A DNA stretch of 8,961 nucleotides. Origin: an uncultured Clostridia bacterium. GTDB lineage: Bacteria > Bacillota_A > Clostridia > Peptostreptococcales > Anaerovoracaceae. The notes under the pieces were generated by a model that saw nothing but the letters and a program-made list of their open reading frames with translations, was not told the DNA's origin and ran no database searches. Location: positions 1 through 8,961 of the forward strand of contig CAMCER010000019.1 in the NCBI GenBank assembly GCA_945873875.1. Reading direction: 5' to 3'. Positions 1-5,617 of this stretch are shown here, piece by piece. The stretch's first letter is position 1, and each line of letters starts with the position of its first letter. The position numbers and the translations under genes were made by a program.

Positions 1-1098
1 GATGTTCTAAAAGCCTGGAATTACTGGGAAAAGCTTCATGTAGTAAGAAAACTTCCCGGGAAAGAAGGCGGGAAATTCGACTATCATGTGGAGTTTCTCA
101 ATCTTAAAGAACAGTTTTACGGAAAAGAAAACAGAAGCAGGAGCCGCGGCGGTGAGGGAGACGGTCTTGACGGACCTCTTGCCGGAGCAGACGGTGAGTA
201 TCCGGAAGATGAGATCAGAGCCATGTTCTCGGATATAGAGAAGTTCGCGGGAAAGGCACTGAGCGGCACGGAAGTAGTGGAAGTGCTGCGCTGGATAAAC
301 GAACTGGGAGTGACCCCGGAAGTCGCGCTCTGTGCTTTCAGATACTGCTATTCGAAAAACAAGAGCAGTATCAGATATATAGCGACTGTGGTCAGAGAAT
401 GGAATGAGAAAGGCCTCAAGGATGCAGACGGTGTAGATGATTATCTGGCTGACACGGACCAGAGAAGATATCAGTACCGACGCGTTTTCAGGGCTCTCGG
501 ATTCATTGGAAGGGCGCCTACAGAAGAAGAGATGCGCCGCATGGATTCATGGTTCGACGATATGGGATACACCATCGACAAAGTCCTGGAGGCATGCAGC
601 AAGACCAGCGGCATATCCAGCCCCAATATCAATTACGTGGATTCGGTGCTGAAAAACTGGAAGAAAGAAGGGGGCAGCGGACAGACTGCGGCGGCAGACG
701 GCGGAAACACAGCGCTGGTGAAAAAGTATTATGAATACCTGAGGTCCGAAGCAGAGGCCGCAGCAGAAAGCCGCAGGGCAGAAGTGCTGGCGGCAGTTCC
801 TGAGATAGGAAAGATCGATGATGAGCTCAGTGAGCTGAGCCGTCAGGCGACGAAGCTGATACTGGCTTCAGGCGCGGACGCGGAAAGAAGAAAAAAACAG
901 CTGGACGAGCAGGTCAACAGACTGCTCCAGGAAAGAGCAGTGCTTATGACGGACAACGGTTTCCCGCTTAACTATATGGATGTGAAATACCAGTGTGACA
1001 TATGTAAGGACACGGGATTCACTGACACCGGTGAAAAATGCAGCTGCTACGAAGAAAGAGCAAGAGAAGCTGCTGTATGGGACAGCCGTGAAAAATGA
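1..1098 (+). CDS. DnaD-domain replication protein with DnaC/DnaI-like zinc C-terminus (5' partial)
   Basis: The frame is open from base 1, and the first 40 or so residues (LKAWNYWEKLHVVRK...) look like the end of a DnaD-type winged helix. The gene therefore starts upstream and the GTG at 88 is probably internal. Numbering from that GTG, two DnaB_2 (DnaD C-terminal) domains are visible at about 46-120 and 129-192. Each ends in the family's tyrosine/tryptophan helix (YIATVVREW; NYVDSVLKNW). Residues 210-327 then change character: a helical region with VPEIGKIDDEL, an NGFPLNYMDVKYQC stretch, and a C-x2-C...C-x-C cluster (C303, C306, C318, C320). This matches the part of clostridial DnaC/DnaI helicase loaders that precedes their AAA+ domain. 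No Walker motif follows before the stop and terminator. DnaD-like proteins act in primosome assembly and DNA remodelling. The DnaD assignment is firm. The loader-like tail is recognised from family memory, not by alignment. Confidence 0.85.
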   Translation, partial: DVLKAWNYWEKLHVVRKLPGKEGGKFDYHVEFLNLKEQFYGKENRSRSRGGEGDGLDGPLAGADGEYPEDEIRAMFSDIEKFAGKALSGTEVVEVLRWINELGVTPEVALCAFRYCYSKNKSSIRYIATVVREWNEKGLKDADGVDDYLADTDQRRYQYRRVFRALGFIGRAPTEEEMRRMDSWFDDMGYTIDKVLEACSKTSGISSPNINYVDSVLKNWKKEGGSGQTAAADGGNTALVKKYYEYLRSEAEAAAESRRAEVLAAVPEIGKIDDELSELSRQATKLILASGADAERRKKQLDEQVNRLLQERAVLMTDNGFPLNYMDVKYQCDICKDTGFTDTGEKCSCYEERAREAAVWDSREK

Positions 1099-1140
1099 CC
1101 GTCTGAGACGGCCGGCCGAAATGATCGCGCATAAAAAAAT

Positions 1141-1180
1141 CAGGCATGCACAGGAATATCCTGCACATGCCTGTTTCTTT
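1141..1180. terminator. Bidirectional Rho-independent terminator between convergent genes
   Basis: Two 14-nt arms (1141-1154 and 1160-1173) pair with a 2-base internal mismatch around loop AATAT. On the plus strand the stem is followed by TTTCTTTTTA. On the minus strand it is followed by a seven-T run, the complement of 1133-1139. It lies between the stop of the DnaD-like gene (1098) and the stop of fprA (1184), so it can end both transcripts. A smaller hairpin (CCGTC/GACGG, 1099-1111) precedes it directly after the DnaD-like stop. Confidence 0.85.
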
Positions 1181-1183
1181 TTA

Positions 1184-2413
1184 TCATGCATCCTGCTCAG
1201 GTTCAGGCACCTTTCCTTCAATGACTGACTGGCCGAAGCCGCATCCGAAATCAAATGCTTCTTTGAGCTGATCTTCAGACGGTTTGAACTTTACTCTCAG
1301 CCCCTCACCGTATATCTTCATCTTCAGCTGCTTCAGTCTTTCAATGATATGCGGCACAGCCTCACCGCTCCAGCCGTATGAACCGAAGGCTGATGCGATC
1401 TTGCCGCCGTGGGTGCCGGCAAACATTCCTGTGGTAAGATCCCAGACAGGCTTCAGGGCTTCACCCAGTATAGTCGGTGTCCCGAAAAGTATGCCGTCAG
1501 CCCAGTAAAGCTGCTCTTTCACTTCATCGGCGTCTGCATAGACCAGATCGTAAAGCTTTACATCCAGATCGCCTGCGGCTTTGATGCCTTCAGTGATTTT
1601 GTCAGCCAGCTCTTTGGTGTAGCCGTATGCCGACACGTAGGGGATGACTACAGTCTTTTTCTCATTAGGATTCGTTTCATCGGCCCATCCTCTGCATATC
1701 TCCACGATCTTCCACGGATCATCATCCAGCACAGGGCCGTGGCCGGGGCAGATCATATCGATGTCCAGGTCCTTTATTTTCTCAACGGCACTGAGCAGAT
1801 ACTTCTTGAAGGGTCCCAGGATAATATCGAAATAATATTTCAGAGCCCGCATGTAGCCCTCTTCATCGGTGATCTTCGAGTGGAGTATCCCGTCGAAACT
1901 GTAGTGAGATCCGAAGGAATCGCAGGTGATAAGAGTTTTGTCCTCTTCAACATATGTGTACATGGTATCGGGCCAGTGCAGGTTGGGAGCGGTGATGAAT
2001 CTCAAAGTCTTGTCCCCCAGTGAAAGAGTGTCGCCGTTCTTGACTGTGGTCGAGTTGAAGTCAGTATTGGTTATCTCTTTTATGAACCTGATGGCAGTCC
2101 CGGTGCCTATCAGCTGTATGTCCGGGTTCATCTCGATGAGTCTGGCCGCAGAGCCTGCGTGGTCCGGCTCAGTGTGGTTCACTATTATATAGTCGATGTC
2201 CCCGATATCTGTAAGAGACTGCAGGCTTTCTACATACTGATCCATGTATTTCGCTTTTGCAGTTTCGAACAGGGCAGTTTTCTCACTTCCCTTTATAAGA
2301 TAGGAGTTGTATGTGGTGCCGAATTCCGTGTACATTATTATATCGAACACGTCCAGATCCGGATCAAGCACTCCCGTCCAGTAAAAGTTTTTTTTCAGTT
2401 CCAGAGTTTTCAT
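1184..2413 (-). CDS. fprA: FprA-type flavodiiron protein (A-type flavoprotein)
   Basis: Cytoplasmic enzyme that reduces O2 to water and/or NO to N2O, normally fed by rubredoxin; it protects anaerobes from oxygen or nitric oxide. At 409 residues it has the usual length. The N-terminal metallo-beta-lactamase-like half (about 1-250) carries every diiron-site position: H80-x-E82-x-D84-H85, H146, D165 and H225, with spacings matching the family. The C-terminal flavodoxin half (about 253-400) has the FMN phosphate loop around 259-268 (YVSAYGYTKE), plus FGTPTI and FGSYGWSG loops. There is no C-terminal rubredoxin or flavin-reductase extension, so it is a class A protein needing a separate donor. The ATG at 2411-2413 follows AAAGGAG (2421-2427) with 7 nt spacing. 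It lies downstream of rpsR, beyond that operon's terminator. Substrate preference (O2 versus NO) cannot be told from the sequence. Confidence 0.95.
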   Translation of the reverse strand: MKTLELKKNFYWTGVLDPDLDVFDIIMYTEFGTTYNSYLIKGSEKTALFETAKAKYMDQYVESLQSLTDIGDIDYIIVNHTEPDHAGSAARLIEMNPDIQLIGTGTAIRFIKEITNTDFNSTTVKNGDTLSLGDKTLRFITAPNLHWPDTMYTYVEEDKTLITCDSFGSHYSFDGILHSKITDEEGYMRALKYYFDIILGPFKKYLLSAVEKIKDLDIDMICPGHGPVLDDDPWKIVEICRGWADETNPNEKKTVVIPYVSAYGYTKELADKITEGIKAAGDLDVKLYDLVYADADEVKEQLYWADGILFGTPTILGEALKPVWDLTTGMFAGTHGGKIASAFGSYGWSGEAVPHIIERLKQLKMKIYGEGLRVKFKPSEDQLKEAFDFGCGFGQSVIEGKVPEPEQDA

Positions 2414-2443
2414 GGTCGGTCTCCTTTAAAAAATATCCCCTGC

Positions 2444-2473
2444 TGTATAGCTTTGACTTCTTTTATAAAAAAT
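2444..2473 (-). promoter_or_regulatory. Possible weak fprA promoter
   Basis: On the minus strand a TATACA -10-like box (complement of 2444-2449) lies about 30 nt upstream of the fprA start. At 17 bp spacing the -35 position falls in a T-rich stretch that is also the T-tract of the preceding terminator, and no good -35 box is present. fprA may instead depend on readthrough from the rpsF operon. Confidence 0.25.
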
Positions 2474-2497
2474 CAGACCGACATAAAGCCGGTCTGC
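2466..2497 (-). terminator. Rho-independent terminator of the rpsF-ssb-rpsR operon
   Basis: On the minus strand CAGACCG pairs with CGGTCTG (7 bp, arms 2474-2480 and 2490-2496, 9-nt loop). The stem is followed by six T residues (complement of 2467-2472). It sits 16 bases after the rpsR stop and before fprA, which it partly insulates from the ribosomal operon. Confidence 0.85.
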
Positions 2498-2512
2498 TTC
2501 AACACAAAACTG

Positions 2513-2749
2513 TCAGTCTGCTGAGTAAGGAAGAAGTGCAACGACTCTTGCCCTCTTAACAGCTGTGGTGACGTCTCTCTGATGTACAGCACATGTGCCT
2601 GTGATCCTCTTAGGAAGGATCTTTCCTCTTTCTGTGATGTACTTTCTCAGTTTTTCAACGTCTTTATAATCTACAGTCTCTGCTTTATCGGCGCAGAACT
2701 GGCATACCTTTCTCCTGCGCATGCCGCCGCGTCTTCTGTTATCCATCAT
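2513..2749 (-). CDS. rpsR: 30S ribosomal protein bS18
   Basis: Small-subunit protein of the platform, where it pairs with bS6 and contacts 16S rRNA. The 78-residue product is basic at the N-terminus ([11 protein letters not shown]) and carries the family signature [18 protein letters not shown]. It is the cysteine-containing form: C16-x2-C19 and C53-x2-H56 are positioned as a possible zinc site, which many S18 proteins lack. Two adjacent ATGs are possible. The first (2747-2749) is 8 nt from AGGAG (2758-2762) and is preferred; the second would give 11 nt. The ribosome binding site is next to the ssb stop (2764-2766), so the two genes are probably translationally coupled. It is the last gene before the operon terminator. 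Confidence 0.97.
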   Translation of the reverse strand: MMDNRRRGGMRRRKVCQFCADKAETVDYKDVEKLRKYITERGKILPKRITGTCAVHQRDVTTAVKRARVVALLPYSAD

Positions 2750-2763
2750 GGTTCATTCTCCTC

Positions 2764-3369
2764 TCAAAATGGTATATCGTCATCTTCAAGGGTCGTAAAG
2801 CCTGCAGGAACAGAATCATTCGCCTGCTGCGTGTTCTGTGAGAAACCGCCCTGGGAAGGGTTCTGATTTCCCTGTTCCTGAACGAAGCTGCTCTGGCTGT
2901 CCTGCTGCGCGAACCCCTGATCCTGTCCGGATCCCCCCTGAGGGGCCTGGTTCTGCTGCTGGAAACCCTGATTCTGGGTAAATCCGCCCTGGCTTCCCTG
3001 TGCGTATCCCTGATTCTGTGAGAAACTGTCCTGGCCGCGGCCGGCTCTGTCTCCCCAGTCGAGGAATTCCACGTTATTGGCTATGACATCTGTAGTATAT
3101 ACCTTGACACCGTCTTTATTGGTGTAGCTTCCTGTCTGTAACCTGCCCTGGACACCTACAAGTCTTCCTTTACCCAGGTAGCGTTCGCAGTTTTCAGCCT
3201 GTCTGCCGAACACGACGATGTTCGGGAAATCTGTCTGTCTCTCGCCGCCGTCTCTGCGGGACGGTCTGTCTATAGCTATGCTGAACCTTGCCACTGCCAT
3301 CTGATTCTCGGAAGTGTAGCGTACTTCAGGGTCGCGGGTAAGACGTCCTATCAATGATACGCTGTTCAT
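2764..3369 (-). CDS. ssb: Single-stranded DNA-binding protein
   Basis: Binds and protects single-stranded DNA during replication, recombination and repair, and recruits partner proteins through its C-terminal tip. Residues 1-105 form the OB-fold (MNSVSLIGRLTRDPEVRYT at the start; FPNIVVFGRQAE, GKGRLVGVQGRLQTGSY further on). Residues 108-190 are a low-complexity linker rich in Q, G, N and F, with imperfect repeats of the type F-x-QNQGF and SQGGF. The protein ends in the acidic partner-binding tip EDDDIPF. At 201 residues it is longer than minimal bacterial SSBs because of the linker. The ATG follows AGAGGT (3375-3380). It lies between rpsF and rpsR, the usual Bacillota order, and so is co-transcribed with S6 and S18. 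Confidence 0.97.
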   Translation of the reverse strand: MNSVSLIGRLTRDPEVRYTSENQMAVARFSIAIDRPSRRDGGERQTDFPNIVVFGRQAENCERYLGKGRLVGVQGRLQTGSYTNKDGVKVYTTDVIANNVEFLDWGDRAGRGQDSFSQNQGYAQGSQGGFTQNQGFQQQNQAPQGGSGQDQGFAQQDSQSSFVQEQGNQNPSQGGFSQNTQQANDSVPAGFTTLEDDDIPF

Positions 3370-3383
3370 TGTTTACCTCTTTT

Positions 3384-3671
3384 CTATCTCTGGTCTTTGT
3401 TGATGATGATGTGTCTCATAACAACATCAGAGATCTTAAGTCTTCTGTCGAGTTCCTTAGGTAACTCAGGACTTGCTTCGAACTGGATAACTACATAGTA
3501 GCCTTCGTTCTTTTTCTGGATAGGATAAGCAAGTTTCCTCATTCCCCAGGTGTCTACTTCGGAGACTGTTCCGTCAGCTTCGATGATACCTTTAACAGTT
3601 TCAACGGCAGCTTCCTTCTTTTCATCTTCGATAGTAGGATCGATAATGAACATAAGCTCGTAATTTGTCAT
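3384..3671 (-). CDS. rpsF: 30S ribosomal protein bS6
   Basis: Small-subunit platform protein that forms a heterodimer with bS18. The 95-residue product starts MTNYELMFIIDPTI and contains the conserved WGMRKLAYPIQKKNEGYYV segment and the DRRLKISDVVMRHIII strand near its end. The frame is open to an upstream ATG at 3705-3707, adding 12 residues, but no ribosome binding site precedes that codon and it lies inside a leader hairpin. The ATG at 3669-3671 follows GGGAGGTG (3678-3685) and gives the standard family length. First gene of the operon; ssb begins 14 bases after its stop. Confidence 0.97.
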   Translation of the reverse strand: MTNYELMFIIDPTIEDEKKEAAVETVKGIIEADGTVSEVDTWGMRKLAYPIQKKNEGYYVVIQFEASPELPKELDRRLKISDVVMRHIIINKDQR

Positions 3672-3677
3672 TCTTTT

Positions 3678-3685
3678 CACCTCCC
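3678..3685 (-). promoter_or_regulatory. Ribosome binding site fixing the rpsF start
   Basis: Minus-strand GGGAGGTG lies 6 nt before the ATG at 3669-3671. This selects the 95-residue bS6 over the longer frame that begins at 3707. Confidence 0.85.
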
Positions 3686-3698
3686 TGTGGACTAAATG

Positions 3699-3721
3699 GC
3701 GCTTCATCTGCGAAGCGCAGA
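3699..3721 (-). promoter_or_regulatory. rpsF leader with two alternative hairpins
   Basis: In the minus-strand leader, TCTGCG-CTT-CGCAGA (arms 3716-3721 and 3707-3712) forms a 6-bp hairpin. An overlapping 7-bp hairpin, GCGCTTC/GAAGCGC (arms 3712-3718 and 3699-3705, 6-nt loop), competes with it; the two cannot form together. The second ends about 13 nt before the ribosome binding site. Neither is followed by a T-run, so this is not a terminator. The leader has no CCG trinucleotide, the hallmark of the known S6:S18-binding leader motif. A regulatory role is inference. Confidence 0.45.
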
Positions 3722-3740
3722 GATTTTTGCGTGCCTAATA

Positions 3741-3768
3741 ATTATACACTAATGCGTGGTGATTTCAA
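3741..3768 (-). promoter_or_regulatory. Promoter of the rpsF-ssb-rpsR operon
   Basis: Minus-strand TTGAAA (complement of 3763-3768), a 16-bp spacer, then a perfect TATAAT (complement of 3741-3746). Transcription would start near 3734, giving a leader of about 60 nt. A seven-A tract (3772-3778 in complement) lies just upstream of the -35 box and could act as an UP-like element. Confidence 0.85.
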
Positions 3769-3777
3769 CACTTTTTT

Positions 3778-3807
3778 TGCCGGAGTTTCGGACATGCTGC
3801 CGGAGTT
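3778..3807. repeat. Exact 10-bp direct repeat upstream of the rpsF promoter
   Basis: TGCCGGAGTT occurs at 3778-3787 and again at 3798-3807. The start-to-start distance is exactly 20 bp, about two helical turns. The near copy lies about 9 bp upstream of the rpsF -35 box. The far copy runs into the stop codon of the neighbouring nucleotidyltransferase gene. A looser match (8 of 10) is at 3810-3819, inside that gene. The geometry suits a dimeric regulator, but no regulator is known here. Confidence 0.6.
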
Positions 3808-4726
3808 ATTTCCAGAGTTTGTCCGGGTAAAGGCCCTTGTCTTTCATTGACTGCAGAGCTGCCACCACGTCATCACGGTCTTCTTTATATGTCACCCCGT
3901 ACCACTTGTCCTCGGAACTCAGCACTTTCACTTTCGCCCGGCCCTCTTTTATGAGTCTGTCGGGTACAGCCGGAAGGAAGTATTCTCCTTTGAGAGGGTC
4001 GTTTTCAAGCGCATCGTCAAGGAATGCGGGGAAGCCTTTCACCATCTCATCCATCAGGCTTTTAGTAAAGCCCCAGAAGTTCATGGAAACTACTGTGTCA
4101 CCGGCAAGGGACTGCCAGGTATCGCCTTTGTCCTCGCTGAAGCAGATATCATCTCCGCGAGGCATTATCATGGTCCGCTCTGTGATGCCGGAAAGGTATC
4201 CCTTCTCATCCAGCTCGCAGACTCCGCGGGAGACGTAGCCGTTTTCAGTTATGGTCTGGGAGAGCCTGAATCCCACCATGCAGTACTGGAAAAAGTCATC
4301 ATCTTCAGCATTTGAGAGCTGGTCGTAGATAAGCTGGAATGCCTGAGCGCCGTAGTAATCGTCAGCGTTGATGACCACGAAAGGCCCATCGATGACATTG
4401 CGCGCGCTCATAACTGCGTGGGCAGTGCCCCAGGGTTTTTCTCTTCCGTCGGGAACTGAATAACCTTCCGGAAGGTCATCCAGCTTCTGATAGACGTATT
4501 CCACTTCCATGTGTTTTCCCGCTCTTTCGTCGATGAGGGCCCTGAAGTCTTCTTCCATTTCCTCTTTTATGACAAATACGGCTTTTTTGAATCCGGCCAG
4601 CATAGCGTCATAAAGAGAGAAGTCCATGATGATCTCGCCTGTGCTGCTTACAGGCGTTATCTGCTTGAGTCCGCCGAACCGGCTTCCCATGCCGGCGGCC
4701 ATTATGAGTAAAACAGGTTCTTTCAT
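3806..4726 (-). CDS. Nucleotidyltransferase family protein (sugar-phosphate nucleotidyltransferase fold)
   Basis: Predicted to transfer a nucleotidyl group from an NTP to a phosphorylated substrate, probably a sugar phosphate, in the cytoplasm. The 306-residue protein begins with the nucleotide-binding signature of the family (LLIMAAGMGSRFGGLKQITP, residues 7-26). It contains the metal-binding NADDYYG (120-126), a GEYFLP segment (247-252) and a KWYGVTYKED segment (274-283) near the end. It lacks the C-terminal left-handed beta-helix of GlmU-type enzymes. The same stand-alone architecture is widespread in Clostridia and Bacteroidetes, usually without an assigned substrate; neighbours give no pathway clue, so none is named. 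The ATG follows AAAGGA (4734-4739) at 7 nt. No terminator follows the stop, so its transcript may run into the rpsF operon. Confidence 0.85.
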   Translation of the reverse strand: MKEPVLLIMAAGMGSRFGGLKQITPVSSTGEIIMDFSLYDAMLAGFKKAVFVIKEEMEEDFRALIDERAGKHMEVEYVYQKLDDLPEGYSVPDGREKPWGTAHAVMSARNVIDGPFVVINADDYYGAQAFQLIYDQLSNAEDDDFFQYCMVGFRLSQTITENGYVSRGVCELDEKGYLSGITERTMIMPRGDDICFSEDKGDTWQSLAGDTVVSMNFWGFTKSLMDEMVKGFPAFLDDALENDPLKGEYFLPAVPDRLIKEGRAKVKVLSSEDKWYGVTYKEDRDDVVAALQSMKDKGLYPDKLWK

Positions 4727-4909
4727 TTATCTGTCCTTTCCTGATCTGTCAAAATCGCTGCGTCCATATATCATATATTCATATAATATCATAAAGTGAC
4801 GGTATAGTCTTTTCGGCAGGGGACAAAAGCCAAAGCGCTGTACATGGCCCGCGAAAAAGGGTATCATGGACAAAGGACGGAAAATGAAGGCGGAAAAGAC
4901 ATTGTGCTA
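4727..4909. other. Divergent intergenic region with AT-rich core
   Basis: This gap separates the minus-strand nucleotidyltransferase from the plus-strand shikimate-kinase-like gene. The stretch 4766-4795 is almost pure A/T and includes a plus-strand TATAAT (4782-4787), but neither strand shows a good -35 box at 16-18 bp. Both promoters are presumably here. A 24-codon reading frame (4844-4918) overlaps the start of the next gene without a convincing ribosome binding site. Confidence 0.4.
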
Positions 4910-4917
4910 AGAGGGTG
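4910..4917 (+). promoter_or_regulatory. Ribosome binding site fixing the start of the shikimate-kinase-like gene
   Basis: AGAGGGTG ends 6 nt before the ATG at 4924. The in-frame GTG at 4915 lies inside this site and has no site of its own upstream, so ATG 4924 is the likely start. Confidence 0.7.
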
Positions 4918-4923
4918 AATGAG

Positions 4924-5385
4924 ATGGAAAGACCTGAAAGGATATTCATAACAGGCTTCATGGGAAGCGACCGGATGGGGCTTGGACGAAAACTGGCAGA
5001 AGAATACGGATATCAGCTGATAGTTCTGGACGATGAGATCGAAAAAAGAGACGGAAGGACAATCGGCAGGATATGCAGGCTCATGGGCGAGCACGAATAC
5101 AGGAACCAGGAGTACGAACATCTTATGGAACTGAAGGACCGGGACGGGATCGTGGTCGTGTGCGGCGACGGAGTCATTTTCGATGATATGAACAGAGAGA
5201 TACTTGAAGGTCAGAAAACCGTCATAGCAGACATGGACAAGTCTGTGGACTGGCTCTGGGAAAGAGCGAAGACTGATGAGTCCATTCCCTACGCTTTCAT
5301 GACAGATCCTGACGATAAGCGCAGATACGAGAAGTTCTGCCAGCTTTATCTTGCCAGAAGGCACATGTACAGACAGTTCGCATAA
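4924..5385 (+). CDS. Shikimate kinase-like protein with degenerate P-loop
   Basis: The 153-residue product has the outline of shikimate kinase: ERIFITGFMGS at the start, then LDDEIEKRDGRTI (35-47), Y59-R60-N-Q-E63 where the family has its FRxxE shikimate-binding arginine, a CGDGV loop (80-84) in place of GGG, and a closing LARRHMYRQFA (143-153) like the family's conserved R..LY segment. The Walker A that should read GxxGxGK[ST] reads G11-F-M-G14-S-D16-R17-M18: glycine, lysine and hydroxyl residue are all replaced. The LID RPLL motif is replaced by SIPYAF. Ordinary ATP-dependent shikimate phosphorylation is therefore unlikely; it may bind a ligand, act as a regulator, or be decaying, though the frame is intact. 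It appears monocistronic, between a divergent region and a strong terminator. The family resemblance is fairly clear, the function unknown. Confidence 0.7.
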   Translation: MERPERIFITGFMGSDRMGLGRKLAEEYGYQLIVLDDEIEKRDGRTIGRICRLMGEHEYRNQEYEHLMELKDRDGIVVVCGDGVIFDDMNREILEGQKTVIADMDKSVDWLWERAKTDESIPYAFMTDPDDKRRYEKFCQLYLARRHMYRQFA

Positions 5386-5391
5386 AGCAGT

Positions 5392-5416
5392 GGCCCGGCA
5401 TAGCCGGGCTGTTTTT
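5392..5416 (+). terminator. Strong Rho-independent terminator
   Basis: Perfect 7-bp GC stem GCCCGGC/GCCGGGC (5393-5399 and 5403-5409) with loop ATA, followed by TG and TTTTT. It begins 7 bases after the shikimate-kinase-like stop and separates that gene from rho. Confidence 0.93.
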
Positions 5417-5456
5417 CCGGAAAGCGGGATGAATATCCGGAAGCCGACAAAAAATA

Positions 5457-5485
5457 TGGAAAATCCCGAAAAAGTGTTGTATAAT
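5457..5485 (+). promoter_or_regulatory. Probable rho promoter
   Basis: TGGAAA (5457-5462), a 17-bp spacer, then a perfect TATAAT (5480-5485). Transcription would begin near 5492, giving a leader of about 125 nt before the rho start. Confidence 0.75.
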
Positions 5486-5491
5486 CTAAAC

Positions 5492-5617
5492 CGTAGTTAT
5501 TCTTGATACATTCCAGAAACGAAGTGATCGAACAGAATATGGATTCTGCTTTGACAGCAGTGGAGATATATCAATAGTTTATTTTATGATTTATGCATCA
5601 TGCAGAAGGAAAGCAAG
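5492..5617 (+). promoter_or_regulatory. Long rho leader with small hairpins and a possible second -35 box
   Basis: The leader holds a 6-bp hairpin CAGAAT/ATTCTG (5533-5538, 5543-5548). It competes for CTG with a second short pairing, CTGC/GCAG (5546-5549, 5557-5560). A consensus TTGACA (5551-5556) has only a weak -10 candidate, TAGTTT, 18 bp downstream. A 12-codon frame (5539-5577) lies inside. rho is autoregulated by leader attenuation in other bacteria; whether that applies here is inference. Confidence 0.4.
5604..5610 (+). promoter_or_regulatory. Ribosome binding site fixing the rho start
   Basis: AGAAGGA lies 7 nt before the ATG at 5618. The in-frame ATG at 5600 has no such site upstream and itself precedes this sequence, so 5618 is chosen. 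Confidence 0.75.

Noticed and set aside
88..90. GTG as the start of the DnaD-like gene
   Set aside because: The frame is open and protein-like upstream to base 1, with winged-helix-like residues, and no ribosome binding site precedes the GTG.
1409..2023. 204-codon open frame antisense to fprA
   Set aside because: fprA is unambiguous, with all seven diiron-site positions; the antisense frame has no domain and no credible start signal.
4844..4918. 24-codon reading frame (MAREKGYHG...) overlapping the start of the shikimate-kinase-like gene
   Set aside because: No adequately spaced ribosome binding site, no recognisable domain, and a length expected by chance. It is mentioned only as part of the intergenic region.
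4864..5364. 166-codon open frame antisense to the shikimate-kinase-like gene
   Set aside because: Composition rich in F, L, H and V is typical of a shadow frame; no ribosome binding site or domain, and the opposite strand has a recognisable family.
5416..5444. Two CCGGAA-containing palindromes about 20 bp apart just after the terminator
   Set aside because: Short, imperfect and on the far side of the rho promoter; no further support for a binding site.
5600..5602. Upstream ATG as the rho start
   Set aside because: It lacks a ribosome binding site, whereas AGAAGGA sits 7 nt before the ATG at 5618.
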